From DAOTVC01 sp034437215 (GTDB lineage: Bacteria; Chloroflexota; Anaerolineae; B4-G1; SLSP01), in NCBI GenBank assembly GCA_034437215.1, contig DAOTVC010000036.1, forward strand, positions 1 to 46,603: DNA of 46,603 nt. The letters are read 5' to 3'. The notes below the pieces were generated by a model, which was given only the letters and a program-made list of their open reading frames with translations, did no database searches and was not told where the DNA came from. The translations under genes and the position numbers were made by a program. Positions 39,288 through 46,603 of the stretch are shown here, piece after piece. The first letter of the stretch is position 1; every line of letters begins with the position of its first letter.

Positions 39288-40178
39288 TTGCTGCGGCTGG
39301 GAGCGCACGAGTCCGTCGCCGGCGGGCTCTACCGCGCCTTCGAGCGTGCCGAGGGTGTAGGCTGCGAGGCGGTCCAGATCTGGGTCAAGAACAACCGCCA
39401 GTGGGCCGGCCCTCCCTTGCTCGAGGAGGACATCGAGCAGTTCCGGCAGGCGCGGCAGGCCACGGGCCTTCGACCGGTGGTGGCGCACGCGGCCTACCTC
39501 ATCAACGTCGCGTCTCCTGATCCAGCGCTCCGTGCCCGTTCGGTGCGTGCCCTCATCGACGAGGTGGAGCGCTGCGAGCGCTTGGCGCTCCCTTCTCTCG
39601 TCCTCCATCCCGGGGCCCACACCGGAGGCGGTGTGGAGACCGGGTTGGAGAACATCGCCGCGTCGTTGAGTGAGGTGCACGCTGCAACGCCCGGCTACCG
39701 CGTACAGATCTTGCTGGAGACGACGGCGGGGCAGGGAACGGTGCTCGGCTCCACCTTCGAGCAGTTAGCCCGTCTATTGGAGGAGACGACCCGGGGTGAG
39801 CGATTGGGCGTCTGTCTGGATACCTGCCACGTCTTCACGGCGGGATACGAACTGCGGACGCCCGAGGGCTACGCTGCGACCCTGGAGGCCTTCGACGCGA
39901 GCGTGGGGTTGGAGCGGCTCAAGGTCCTCCACCTCAACGACTCGCGGGAGACCTTCGGCAGCCGCAAGGACCGGCACGCGCACATCGGCGAGGGAGCGTT
40001 GGGATTGGAGCCCTTCCGGCAGCTGCTCAACGACCCGCGGCTCGAGGGACTGCCCGGCCTTTTGGAGACTCCCAAGGACAAGGCCCTCGACTACGACCGG
40101 GAGAATCTGGCGACGCTGCGCTCTCTTGTGAAAGATGAGGGGAGCACTTCCAATCCAACCCTTTCGTATCAGATGTGA
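39288..40178 (+). CDS. nfo: Endonuclease IV (apurinic/apyrimidinic endonuclease)
   Basis: 296 aa, TIM-barrel AP endonuclease. Three-zinc ligands are seen in VVAHAAYLINVAS, LVLHPGAHTG, ILLETTAGQG, VCLDTCHVFTAGY, RHAHIGEGALG and GLLETPK. It cuts abasic sites in base-excision repair, which suits an oxidative-stress neighbourhood. The start is a TTG at 39288 with GGAG 5 nt upstream, 2 bp after the TlpA stop, so the two are co-transcribed. Confidence 0.95.
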   Translation: MLRLGAHESVAGGLYRAFERAEGVGCEAVQIWVKNNRQWAGPPLLEEDIEQFRQARQATGLRPVVAHAAYLINVASPDPALRARSVRALIDEVERCERLALPSLVLHPGAHTGGGVETGLENIAASLSEVHAATPGYRVQILLETTAGQGTVLGSTFEQLARLLEETTRGERLGVCLDTCHVFTAGYELRTPEGYAATLEAFDASVGLERLKVLHLNDSRETFGSRKDRHAHIGEGALGLEPFRQLLNDPRLEGLPGLLETPKDKALDYDRENLATLRSLVKDEGSTSNPTLSYQM

Positions 40179-40230
40179 TATAAATCAATAGGGTGTGTTT
40201 CACTTGAGTTAGAAAGAGAGGTGAAACATA

Positions 40231-40268
40231 AAACGTGATATCCTCACGTTTCACGCTTTACGTTTCAT
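40231..40268. repeat. ACGTTT-type hairpin repeat
   Basis: AAACGTGA (40231-40238) and TCACGTTT (40244-40251) form a perfect 8-bp hairpin. It is followed by a further TTTACGTTTCAT copy, with GTGAAAC just before it. Degenerate intergenic repeat of unknown role in the 149-bp spacer before the anchored thioredoxin. Confidence 0.7.
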
Positions 40269-40327
40269 CCAGGATAGTCCATAACTGGGTTGAAACAGAC
40301 CCAACTCAATATCGTGGGAGGTATCTG

Positions 40328-40762
40328 ATGGAGGAAGAGCAGGACAAGAACAAGTGGCGGGTCTTCTGGGAGGAAAATTGGTTGACCCTGGTGGTCGTCT
40401 TGGTGCTGGCGGGCGCTTACGTCTTCCTGCGCACCCCGGGTGACGACTTTGCATCCCTGGGGGCTCTGGAGAGCGAGCTGCGCTCGGGCACCCCGACGGT
40501 GATCGAGTTCTACTCCAACTCGTGCAGCATCTGCCTCGTCTCCAAACCCAAGGTGGATGCCCTGGAGCGGGATCTGGAGGGGCAGGCCCAGGTGCTGCGG
40601 CTCAACGTCAAGGAAGACGTGGGGCGTGCTCTGGCAGGACGCTGGGGGATCCGGGGCGTGCCGACCTTCGTCGTCCTCGATGGTGCGGGTGCGGTTGCCT
40701 ACGCCGGGGCGGGCGCGCCGGACGTGGAGGCCATCAAGGCGGCGGTGGCGGCGGTCGATTGA
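40328..40762 (+). CDS. Membrane-anchored thioredoxin-like protein
   Basis: 144 aa from ATG 40328 (MEEEQDKNKWRVF), supported by gggaggt; the longer in-frame reading covers the repeat. One N-terminal transmembrane segment (WLTLVVVLVLAGAYVFL) is followed by a thioredoxin fold with active site CSIC (66-69) and cis-Pro in IRGVPTFVVLD. CSIC is atypical (WCGPC in thioredoxin) and the preceding Trp is replaced (SNSCSIC), so its redox potential may differ. Probably acts on the outer face of the membrane, judging by charge. Confidence 0.88.
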   Translation: MEEEQDKNKWRVFWEENWLTLVVVLVLAGAYVFLRTPGDDFASLGALESELRSGTPTVIEFYSNSCSICLVSKPKVDALERDLEGQAQVLRLNVKEDVGRALAGRWGIRGVPTFVVLDGAGAVAYAGAGAPDVEAIKAAVAAVD

Positions 40763-40773
40763 TGCGCGGGTGC

Positions 40774-40806
40774 AAAAAGAGGGCGGTGGTAAGGCCACCG
40801 CCCTCT
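40774..40806 (-). terminator. Bidirectional terminator between convergent genes
   Basis: GAGGGCGGTGG / CCACCGCCCTC stem (11 bp) with loop taagg. On the minus strand it is followed by TTTTT, ending the 40822 gene. It can also serve the convergent thioredoxin gene. Confidence 0.8.
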
Positions 40807-40821
40807 CGCTCTACCCGTCGA

Positions 40822-41130
40822 TCAGATTTGGAAACCACGACGCAGGGGGATCACCTTCTGGTGGTAGTCCTTGATGTAGGTCATCAGCCGGGCCTTCAGC
40901 TTGGCCCAGGTCTCCGAGACGAGAAATTGCTGGAGGGACTGCAGATCCTTGGCCATAAAGCCCATCATCACCTCGGGCCAGTCCCCGTGAATGGTGTACC
41001 AGGCCTCCGTGGGCTGTAGGTCAGCCTGCAGCATGGACTCGGGGAAGTCCTGGGTAACGAAAGCGAGATAGTCCTCTTCACGTCCCGGACGGACGTTCCA
41101 CGTCATCAACATCTTCACGGCCTTGCTCAT
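40822..41130 (-). CDS. Small uncharacterised protein, possibly dimeric alpha-beta barrel
   Basis: 102 aa. A soluble protein with pattern VKMLMTWNVRPGREEDYLAF followed by PTEAWYTIHGDWPEVMMGF and a C-terminal helix with Tyr/His (LKARLMTYIKDYHQKV). The strand-helix-strand-strand order and GREEDYLAF start resemble the ferredoxin-like dimeric barrels of ABM/NIPSNAP-type proteins. This is a structural guess, and I do not assign a reaction. SD ggggaggttt. It is followed by a good terminator. Confidence 0.65.
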   Translation of the reverse strand: MSKAVKMLMTWNVRPGREEDYLAFVTQDFPESMLQADLQPTEAWYTIHGDWPEVMMGFMAKDLQSLQQFLVSETWAKLKARLMTYIKDYHQKVIPLRRGFQI

Positions 41131-41168
41131 AAACCTCCCCCTCTTCTCTCGGTCGTACTATCCAAGGT

Positions 41169-41948
41169 TCACTCTTCCAGTCTCTGCAGCAGATCCTGTG
41201 CCTGCTGCGTGTAGACGGCGGGCGGGTTGGTCTCCAGAAAACGCTGTAAGGCGTCGCGGGCCTCGCTGATCTGCCCTGTCTGCAGGTAGGCGCCACCCAG
41301 GGCGAAGAGAGCCTCGGGCATCTCGGGGTTTTTCTCTAGGGCTTGCTCGAGGGCCTCGATGGCCTCTTCGAAGTTGCCCTGTTGCAGATAGACGTTTCCC
41401 AGGCCGACCAGCGCCTCTGCCTTTCCCGGCGCCAACTCCAGGGCCCGGTTGAACTCTCCTTCTGCCTGGGCCAGCAGGGTGCTGTCGGGAGGGCCGCCGG
41501 TGGGGGGCAGCGCCAGCTGCAGGTAGGTCGCTCCCAGCTGGTAGTGGGTGTCCGGATCCTCAGGTTCGAGCTCCAGGGCGGCTTGGAACTGCGAGACGGC
41601 CTCCTCCAGATCTCCCATCTGGTAGGCCAACGCTCCCAGGTTGTGATGTACCGCACCGGCGCGGCCCGAATCTAACTCCAACGTCCTCTCGAAGGCCGCC
41701 CGGGCGTCGGAGAAGTTACCCAGATTGAAGTTGGAGAGACCGAGGAGGAAGTAGGCCTCGGCGTTCTCAGGCTCCTGCTCGGTGAGCGCCTGCAGGGCCT
41801 CGACGGCGACCCTGTAGTTGCCGGCGTCCATCTGGGCCTGAATCTCATCCAGGCTTTGGAGCGCCACCTCGGGCGTCGCGCTGCCCCGGCAGCTCACCAG
41901 AAGGGGCAACGTCAGTACCAGGGTCAGTAGAATGACTCGCTTTACCAT
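41169..41948 (-). CDS. TPR-repeat lipoprotein
   Basis: 259 aa. Lipoprotein signal MVKRVILLTLVLTLPLLVSC with Cys20, then about six tetratricopeptide repeats (units like AEAYFLLGLSNFNLGNFSDA and PEALFALGGAYLQTGQISEA). It should be a scaffold on the outer face of the membrane for protein-protein contacts. SD aaaggag. It lies 15 bp after the MBL gene and probably shares its transcript. Confidence 0.9.
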   Translation of the reverse strand: MVKRVILLTLVLTLPLLVSCRGSATPEVALQSLDEIQAQMDAGNYRVAVEALQALTEQEPENAEAYFLLGLSNFNLGNFSDARAAFERTLELDSGRAGAVHHNLGALAYQMGDLEEAVSQFQAALELEPEDPDTHYQLGATYLQLALPPTGGPPDSTLLAQAEGEFNRALELAPGKAEALVGLGNVYLQQGNFEEAIEALEQALEKNPEMPEALFALGGAYLQTGQISEARDALQRFLETNPPAVYTQQAQDLLQRLEE

Positions 41949-41963
41949 CTCGGCTCCTTTCGC

Positions 41964-42614
41964 CTACCCCTGTTGGGGCTCGAGGAGGAGGACCTCGGTC
42001 TCCTCCGGGATGTCGCGTGAAGAGATGCGCAGGCTCTCCTGGGGTGCCAGGTCACTGATACCCATATCTTTCAGAAAACGATCCACGGGATTACGCTTCT
42101 CGGTAACTCCCGGGGTCTGGTAGTTCATGGGAATGACGATGTGGGGCTCGATGAGGCTGACGACCTCGGAGGCCTTGGCGGGATTGAGCCCGCCCGGCAC
42201 GCCCACGGGGATCAGCAGCAGGTGGATGGGGCCGATCGCCTCCAACTGGGACTGCGTGGGGACGTGTCCCAGATCACCCAGGTGGCAGACCAGGACATCG
42301 GAGATGTTGAAGATATAGACGATGTTCTGGCCCCGTTCGGCGCCTTTCTTCCGATCACGGTAGGTATCGACGCCCGTGATGAAGAGCCCGCCGATCTCGT
42401 ACTCCCCGGGGCTGGCGATGGTGCGCTGCTTTCCCCGGAACTTCCAACGCAGATCACGGCAGTCGACCCTGGGGGTGCTGAGGGTCACGACATCGGCACT
42501 GACGCGGGGCAGGTTATATTCGACCTGCTCCTCGTCAAAGGGATCGGTGATGATGGCGGGATAGCCGCGCTCGTTGATGCGGAAGGTGCCGAGACCGTAC
42601 CAGGTGATATCCAT
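41964..42614 (-). CDS. UlaG-like MBL-fold protein with degenerate metal site
   Basis: 216 aa. The beta-strand pattern and motifs (PAIITDPFDEE, TIASPGEYEIGGLFITGV, LVCHLGDLGHVPTQ, PIHLLLIPVGV, HIVIPMNYQTPG) match COG2220/UlaG-type MBL proteins. The N-terminal GH(A/S)xF motif reads GLGTFRI, and the HxHxDH motif is replaced (LSTPRVDCRDL), while DLGH survives. The catalytic site therefore looks incomplete. It may be a ligand-binding or structural derivative. Its leader carries two copies of a 35-bp element. It is probably co-transcribed with the TPR lipoprotein. Confidence 0.82.
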   Translation of the reverse strand: MDITWYGLGTFRINERGYPAIITDPFDEEQVEYNLPRVSADVVTLSTPRVDCRDLRWKFRGKQRTIASPGEYEIGGLFITGVDTYRDRKKGAERGQNIVYIFNISDVLVCHLGDLGHVPTQSQLEAIGPIHLLLIPVGVPGGLNPAKASEVVSLIEPHIVIPMNYQTPGVTEKRNPVDRFLKDMGISDLAPQESLRISSRDIPEETEVLLLEPQQG

Positions 42615-42624
42615 TACTCTTCTC

Positions 42625-42734
42625 GCTCCTGTCTAAAGGTTCTTGTTCTCTCTAGGCTATGCCTTCAGGCCGTCGTCACGGTTGTCGTACCAGAGCACGG
42701 CTCCTGTCTAAAGGTTCTTGTTCTCTCTAGGCTA
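42625..42734 (-). repeat. Perfect 35-bp direct repeat in the leader of the MBL gene
   Basis: Copies at 42625-42659 and 42700-42734 are identical over 35 bp, spaced 40 bp apart (period 75). Each contains an AGGAG SD on the minus strand. The downstream copy provides the SD of the 42614 ATG. The upstream copy leads into a GTG-initiated 13-codon ORF ending at the second repeat. Confidence 0.92.
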
Positions 42735-42739
42735 CCGTG

Positions 42740-42767
42740 ATTATACTCGACGGGGATTAAAAGCCAA
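42740..42767 (-). promoter_or_regulatory. Promoter of the UlaG-like/TPR operon
   Basis: Minus strand TTGGCT (4 of 6), 16-nt spacer, perfect TATAAT; predicted start near 42733, at the edge of the upstream 35-bp repeat copy. Confidence 0.55.
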
Positions 42768-42781
42768 GGAGTACGGGCCGC

Positions 42782-44014
42782 TCACCCCTCGTTCTTGCGC
42801 AGGAGACGCTGGTGGCGGTGGCGCAGCTCGGCGATCTCCCGACCGTTGTAGAGGCGACGGGAGAAGCGGGCCGCTCTCTGGAGGGCCTGCTCCGTCTCGG
42901 CGAGGGCCGCAGCGATGTCCTTGGCCACCCACTCGTAGTACTTGGCGCGCTCCACGAGCGGTTCCACGGCCCAGGGAAGACGCTCCACCCAGGCCTCCCA
43001 CACGGAGAAGGCTGCCTCCCAGTCCTCGGCGCGCTTGTGGCGCTGCCCCAGCTCCCGCCAGAGGCGGGCGGCCAGGTCCGGGGGCAGGGTGTCCTCTTCC
43101 AACGCCCGCTGCCACGCCGCCTCTGCCTCGGCGGCCCTGCCCGCCCGTTCGTAGAGGCGCCCCAGCCCCACCCACTCGGTGGCCTCCCGGGGGAGGGCCT
43201 CGGGCGCAACAACCAGCCGTGCCTGGTAGCAGAGCAGCGTCGCCAGGCTGAGGATGTCCACGAGGTTGTGGTAGAAGATGCGCGCCATCTCCCCGGTCTC
43301 CCCCGTGCGCAGGAAGGCCCGGTAGGCCTCGGGGATCATCCAGGAGGGGAGATCGTCCCGGGTGCGCTGCACCTCGAGAAGGGAGGTCTCCAGGTGGACC
43401 AGGCGGCGGGAGGGCAGGTGTTCGCGCCACAGCAGCCGCGCCGTGACCAGGAGATCGAGGTGGGGCAGGGTGCGCCAGCGCGGGGGCAGCCGCTGCAGGA
43501 CGAAGCGGGTCTCCAGGAGGGGCAGATCAAAGGGGCCGCCGTTGAAGGTGACCAGTCCTGTCACGCCGTCGAGGAGGTCGTTGAGGTAGTGCATGGCGGC
43601 GCGCTCCTCACCGGGTTCGCGCAGGAAGACCTGGTGCATGCGCAGCCCCTCGCTCTCCCAGACGCCGACGCCGGTGAGGAAGAGCAGCGTCCCCGTGCCG
43701 CCCGCCAAGCCCGTCGTCTCCGTGTCTAGAAAGGCGGGGCGCTCCCCCACCTCACACTCCCCCAGCAGTTGGACGATCTCCGGGTCCAGGTCGTCCAGGT
43801 CGAGCAGCGCGTGGCAGCCGTGCCGGTGCTCCCCCGGGTACCAGGCCTCCGCGACCCAGATAGTGCCATAGGGGGTGGAGATCTCCTTGCCGGGCAGGGG
43901 GGCGGGGTCGGCGGCGGGTGTGGGTCTGGTTTGGGGCGGGCGCGGCGGTTTGAGATCGTGGAACCCCTTGACCACACCGAGGCGGCGGAGCTTGCGCTGC
44001 AGTTTCTCGTCCAT
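42782..44014 (-). CDS. YprB-type RNase H-like exonuclease with TPR-like tail
   Basis: 410 aa. After a basic, Pro-rich N-terminal tail comes a DnaQ/YprB-type nuclease domain (about 90-265) with the acidic residues of the DEDD superfamily: AFLDTETTG, TFNGGPFDLPLLETRF and HNLVDILSLA. The C-terminal half (about 275-390) is helical with TPR-like repeats (EWVGLGRLYERAGRAAEAEA). It should cleave DNA or RNA from ends, perhaps with a protein partner bound by the tail. No SD is seen before ATG 44014. A TATCAT box six bases upstream suggests a leaderless transcript. Confidence 0.88.
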   Translation of the reverse strand: MDEKLQRKLRRLGVVKGFHDLKPPRPPQTRPTPAADPAPLPGKEISTPYGTIWVAEAWYPGEHRHGCHALLDLDDLDPEIVQLLGECEVGERPAFLDTETTGLAGGTGTLLFLTGVGVWESEGLRMHQVFLREPGEERAAMHYLNDLLDGVTGLVTFNGGPFDLPLLETRFVLQRLPPRWRTLPHLDLLVTARLLWREHLPSRRLVHLETSLLEVQRTRDDLPSWMIPEAYRAFLRTGETGEMARIFYHNLVDILSLATLLCYQARLVVAPEALPREATEWVGLGRLYERAGRAAEAEAAWQRALEEDTLPPDLAARLWRELGQRHKRAEDWEAAFSVWEAWVERLPWAVEPLVERAKYYEWVAKDIAAALAETEQALQRAARFSRRLYNGREIAELRHRHQRLLRKNEG

Positions 44015-44031
44015 GGGCGTATGATACCACG

Positions 44032-44064
44032 AAAAAGCGGGGCGGGCATGTTGCCCGCCCCGCT
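44032..44064 (-). terminator. Intrinsic terminator of the secreted nuclease gene
   Basis: GCGGGGCGGGC / GCCCGCCCCGC (11 bp, loop atgtt), followed on the minus strand by TTTTT. It lies 14 bp after the stop at 44078. Confidence 0.85.
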
Positions 44065-44077
44065 GTGTAGCGTGGTC

Positions 44078-46603
44078 CTAGGGGTAGTTGCGGAAGACGG
44101 CGGGGAGGTAGATGGCGTGGACTTCCACGAAGGGTGGATGAGCATCGGCGATAGGAAGCGGTGCGGAAACGCCGTCGTCCACGAGGATCGAGTTATCCAG
44201 GATGGTGATCCCGGGGCTCAGTTCTTGGAGTCCGGCTACCTCAGCCACGAAGTACAACACGACTTCGCTGTTGGCCATCACTGTGTCAGTCCACGTAAGA
44301 GTCCCGGTGGGATCTTCGGCGAAGTCCCCGGCGGCGTGTACGACGTAGTAGCTGCCGAGGGTATCGGTGACCGTCACGTGGGCATCCGTGGAGCTCGTGT
44401 TGCTGAGGGTGATCGTGTAGGTGACGAGATCACCGGGCATCACCTGGGTGTCGGCGCTGCTGGACACTTTCGCTGACGTATCGAGGTTGGGTGCGCCGGT
44501 GACGGTAAAGGCTGCCTCTGCCTGCCCGGTGCCGGCGTTGTCAGATTCGAAGGTGGCGGTGTTGGTGATAGTCTCGCCGTGGAGGGTGTAGTCCATGTTG
44601 AGGGTCGCGGTGTAGACGATGGCGATCGGCTGTACGCCGGCAGGCAGGTCACCACTCCAGGTAATGACGCCGGCAGCGTAGTTGGCAGTCACATTGGTGC
44701 CCATGGCGAAGCCCCCGAAGGTGATTTCCGTGGGCAGGGTGTCGGTGAGATAGATGCCCGAGGCCGGTCCATCTCCGTCGTTGGCGAGATTGAGAGTATA
44801 GGTCAACACCTCTCCCAGAGCAACGGTGCCAACAGCGCTGACGTTCTTCGTGAGGAGCAGGTCAGGGGTGGGTGCATAAAAGGCGGCGGCCACCGGATCG
44901 TGATCGGAGGAGCGCCAGATGACGGTGGGATCAGTGGAGTAGGGGTTGAAGGGGAAGTCGGCGTTGTAGTGCATGGGGGCGACATCCTCGAGATACTCCC
45001 ACAGGGAGGTCGAGACCAGGATGTGGTCGAGGATCTGGGAGACGCCCTGGTAGATGTAGCTGTACTGGAGACCCCCGTAGGCGTCCCAGGTGTTCGTCAG
45101 CGTTTCGCTGGCGTAGAGAGCTTCCAGGGGGGGCGAATCCTCGAAGTCGTTCAGGTCGCCCAACACCATGATGTCCGGCACCTCCGTGACGAATCCATTC
45201 ACCAGACCGGCGACGAACTGTGCCTGTTCCAACCGGCGCTGATCGTCGGCGGGGTCACTGCCGCTCTTCGACTTGAAGTGGTTGGCAATCACCACCACCT
45301 CGAGGTCGGCAGCGGACACCGTGGCGGTGACCACCACGGGCCGGCGGGAGAAGAGAGGATACTCGCCCAGGGCCTCGCACTCGTCCCAGATGGGATCGTA
45401 GGTGGAGGAGCTACTGCCGACGGCGGAGCAACTCTGATAGTTTGCGGACCAGGTGACATTCTCGACCTGGTCGGTGCGCCAGATCAGGGCCACACCACGC
45501 CCGCCCACATCCGGATGAGAGTAGGCGTAGTCGTAGGCGTACCCCTCCGCCAGCAGGTTGTTCAGCAGGTCCGTCATCACTGACGTAACCTCGATCTCCT
45601 GCAGCGCCAAGAAGGTGGGCGCGCCCATCTCCAGAACGGTGGAGACTACCTTGGTCATCTTGGTCGCCCCACCGCTGAAATTATAGGTGTTGTAGGTGGC
45701 GGCGGTGAACATGTTGCCCATAGGCGCAGGCCACGAAGGTACAGTCGCCGGAGGCGCTGCGGCATCCACGACCTGCCAGGGATCACCCTGCTGGGTGATG
45801 ATGGCGTAGCGGCCGTAGGTGAAGGCCAGCGGTCCGTCGGCCTCCTCGGCAATGCTGCCGACAATCAGGTTCGGCGCGTTCCCGCCGCTGATGTTACCGT
45901 AGCGTTCGTAGTGGCGCAGTCCCACGGGTTTGCCGGCGTGCGGTCCGGTGCGCATGACGCGCTCCAGTCCCAGGGAGCCGTCGACCACGTCGACGGTGTT
46001 GTAGCTGGTGGGGCCGACGACGGTCACGGTGTTGGGGTGGGTGACGAGCATGCCCTCCAGGGATTCCCAGTAGGCTTCGGCAGCCGCGGGATCACCGGGG
46101 GGATCGAGCTCGACGCTGGTGGGTAGGGCCGTAGAGGGGCCTACTTCCACGGCGCCGGCGTTGGAGATGTAGATCTGCGTCTGGCACTCGTCGCCGGGGC
46201 AGTCGGGTCCGTCCCACTCGGAGAACTCATCAATCGTCCCGGTGACGGTGACCAGATCCCCGATAGCAACGCCGGGATTTACACTGGTGGCGTGCTTGAC
46301 GTAGATGGCGTCGGACGTGTCGGGATTGCCGTCTCCTGCCACGTCCTGGATGAAGAAGCCGTCGAAGTTGGAGCTGGCGTTGCCCTCGAAGAAGCCGACG
46401 ACCACGCCCGAGGTCCGGATGCCCGTCTGGTTGACGTAGGGGGAGCGGAAGCCGCTGCCCTGGATGGTGGGGATGGAGACGAAGCCACCGATGTTGGTGG
46501 TTATGGGAATTCCGACGGTGAGCGTGACCCAGTTCGCAGCCTGCACGGCGTAGTCGTCGTTGACGATCTGGTTGCCCGTAGAGCCGGTGGCGGTGACGAC
46601 GAA
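44078..46603 (-). CDS. Secreted endonuclease/exonuclease/phosphatase-family protein with DUF11 repeats (N terminus outside window)
   Basis: 841 residues visible; the frame is open at base 46603, so the signal peptide and any upstream domains are missing. Order: OB-fold-like region (RTSGVVVGFFEGNASSNF, DLVTVTGTIDEFS), then an ExeM/NucH-type EEP nuclease domain (AATYNTYNF, FLALQEIEV, VIANHFKSKSG, MVLGDLNDFEDSP, SSDHDPVAAAF), then about two DUF11 repeats (LLLTKNVSAVGTVALGEVLTY, MPGDLVTYTITLSN). The chain ends IYLPAVFRNYP, a C-terminal tail I recall from many Chloroflexota exoproteins. It probably degrades extracellular DNA at or near the cell surface. A strong terminator follows. Confidence 0.9.
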   Translation of the reverse strand, partial: FVVTATGSTGNQIVNDDYAVQAANWVTLTVGIPITTNIGGFVSIPTIQGSGFRSPYVNQTGIRTSGVVVGFFEGNASSNFDGFFIQDVAGDGNPDTSDAIYVKHATSVNPGVAIGDLVTVTGTIDEFSEWDGPDCPGDECQTQIYISNAGAVEVGPSTALPTSVELDPPGDPAAAEAYWESLEGMLVTHPNTVTVVGPTSYNTVDVVDGSLGLERVMRTGPHAGKPVGLRHYERYGNISGGNAPNLIVGSIAEEADGPLAFTYGRYAIITQQGDPWQVVDAAAPPATVPSWPAPMGNMFTAATYNTYNFSGGATKMTKVVSTVLEMGAPTFLALQEIEVTSVMTDLLNNLLAEGYAYDYAYSHPDVGGRGVALIWRTDQVENVTWSANYQSCSAVGSSSSTYDPIWDECEALGEYPLFSRRPVVVTATVSAADLEVVVIANHFKSKSGSDPADDQRRLEQAQFVAGLVNGFVTEVPDIMVLGDLNDFEDSPPLEALYASETLTNTWDAYGGLQYSYIYQGVSQILDHILVSTSLWEYLEDVAPMHYNADFPFNPYSTDPTVIWRSSDHDPVAAAFYAPTPDLLLTKNVSAVGTVALGEVLTYTLNLANDGDGPASGIYLTDTLPTEITFGGFAMGTNVTANYAAGVITWSGDLPAGVQPIAIVYTATLNMDYTLHGETITNTATFESDNAGTGQAEAAFTVTGAPNLDTSAKVSSSADTQVMPGDLVTYTITLSNTSSTDAHVTVTDTLGSYYVVHAAGDFAEDPTGTLTWTDTVMANSEVVLYFVAEVAGLQELSPGITILDNSILVDDGVSAPLPIADAHPPFVEVHAIYLPAVFRNYP

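Noticed and set aside
42625..42734. Possible CRISPR repeat pair
   Set aside because: Only two copies, both in the leader of a gene and containing its SD; no array or cas genes.

Overview
The window looks like chromosomal DNA from a member of the Chloroflexota, probably close to Anaerolineae or Caldilineae. This is inferred from gene content: GC-rich coding sequence, zinc-ribbon/FHA/Ser-Thr-kinase signalling genes, paired YfhO-type membrane proteins, a DUF11-rich exoprotein ending in an IYLPAVFRNYP tail, and heptamer-rich intergenic repeats. No rRNA, tRNA, CRISPR array, insertion sequence or phage gene was found. Most spacers are short. The AT-rich spacers (about 11.2, 16.9 and 35.6 kb) hold good sigma70-like promoters.

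Layout. (1) 1-8.8 kb, minus strand: a tightly coupled signalling operon. It runs from a kinase N-lobe fragment through a full zinc-ribbon Ser/Thr kinase, a second kinase remnant, two lipid-binding-like proteins and an FHA-GAF-nucleotide cyclase to a double-zinc-ribbon, double-FHA ABC exporter, ending in a truncated lipoprotein. (2) 8.9-17.5 kb: a metallo-beta-lactamase hydrolase, an unrecognised conserved-looking gene, a previously unmarked two-gene small-protein operon, methylmalonyl-CoA epimerase, a KTSC protein, alaS, a metallophosphoesterase and a LiaF-like membrane protein. (3) 17.5-22.3 kb, minus strand: SCP2 protein, Fe-alcohol dehydrogenase, tungsten aldehyde:ferredoxin oxidoreductase and a GH3-type adenylating enzyme, suggesting a carboxylate/aldehyde/alcohol pathway. 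(4) 22.4-29.3 kb, plus strand: a chelatase-type AAA+ ATPase joined to a VWA domain through what looks like a programmed -1 frameshift, then two YfhO proteins flanking pncC. (5) 29.3-34.7 kb, minus strand: a degenerate MBL protein, an AlaX editing protein, a GAF-PAS histidine kinase and two deoxynucleoside kinases. (6) 35.0-40.8 kb, plus strand: a thiol-redox island with two OsmC proteins, a two-domain protein disulfide oxidoreductase, a TrxB-like flavoprotein without the NADPH motif, a DUF2892 membrane protein, a cupin, a TlpA-like lipoprotein, endonuclease IV and an anchored thioredoxin. (7) 40.8-46.6 kb, minus strand: a small unknown protein, a TPR lipoprotein, a degenerate UlaG-like MBL protein behind a duplicated 35-bp leader element, a YprB-like nuclease, and a large secreted nuclease cut by the window end.

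The strongest candidates for unusual biology are the frameshift-linked chelatase gene (23.58 kb), the kinase N-lobe micro-ORFs locked into the signalling operon, the TrxB-like/disulfide-oxidoreductase pair behind a structured leader, the small-protein operon at 10.8-11.3 kb, and the aldehyde/alcohol/GH3/SCP2 operon.
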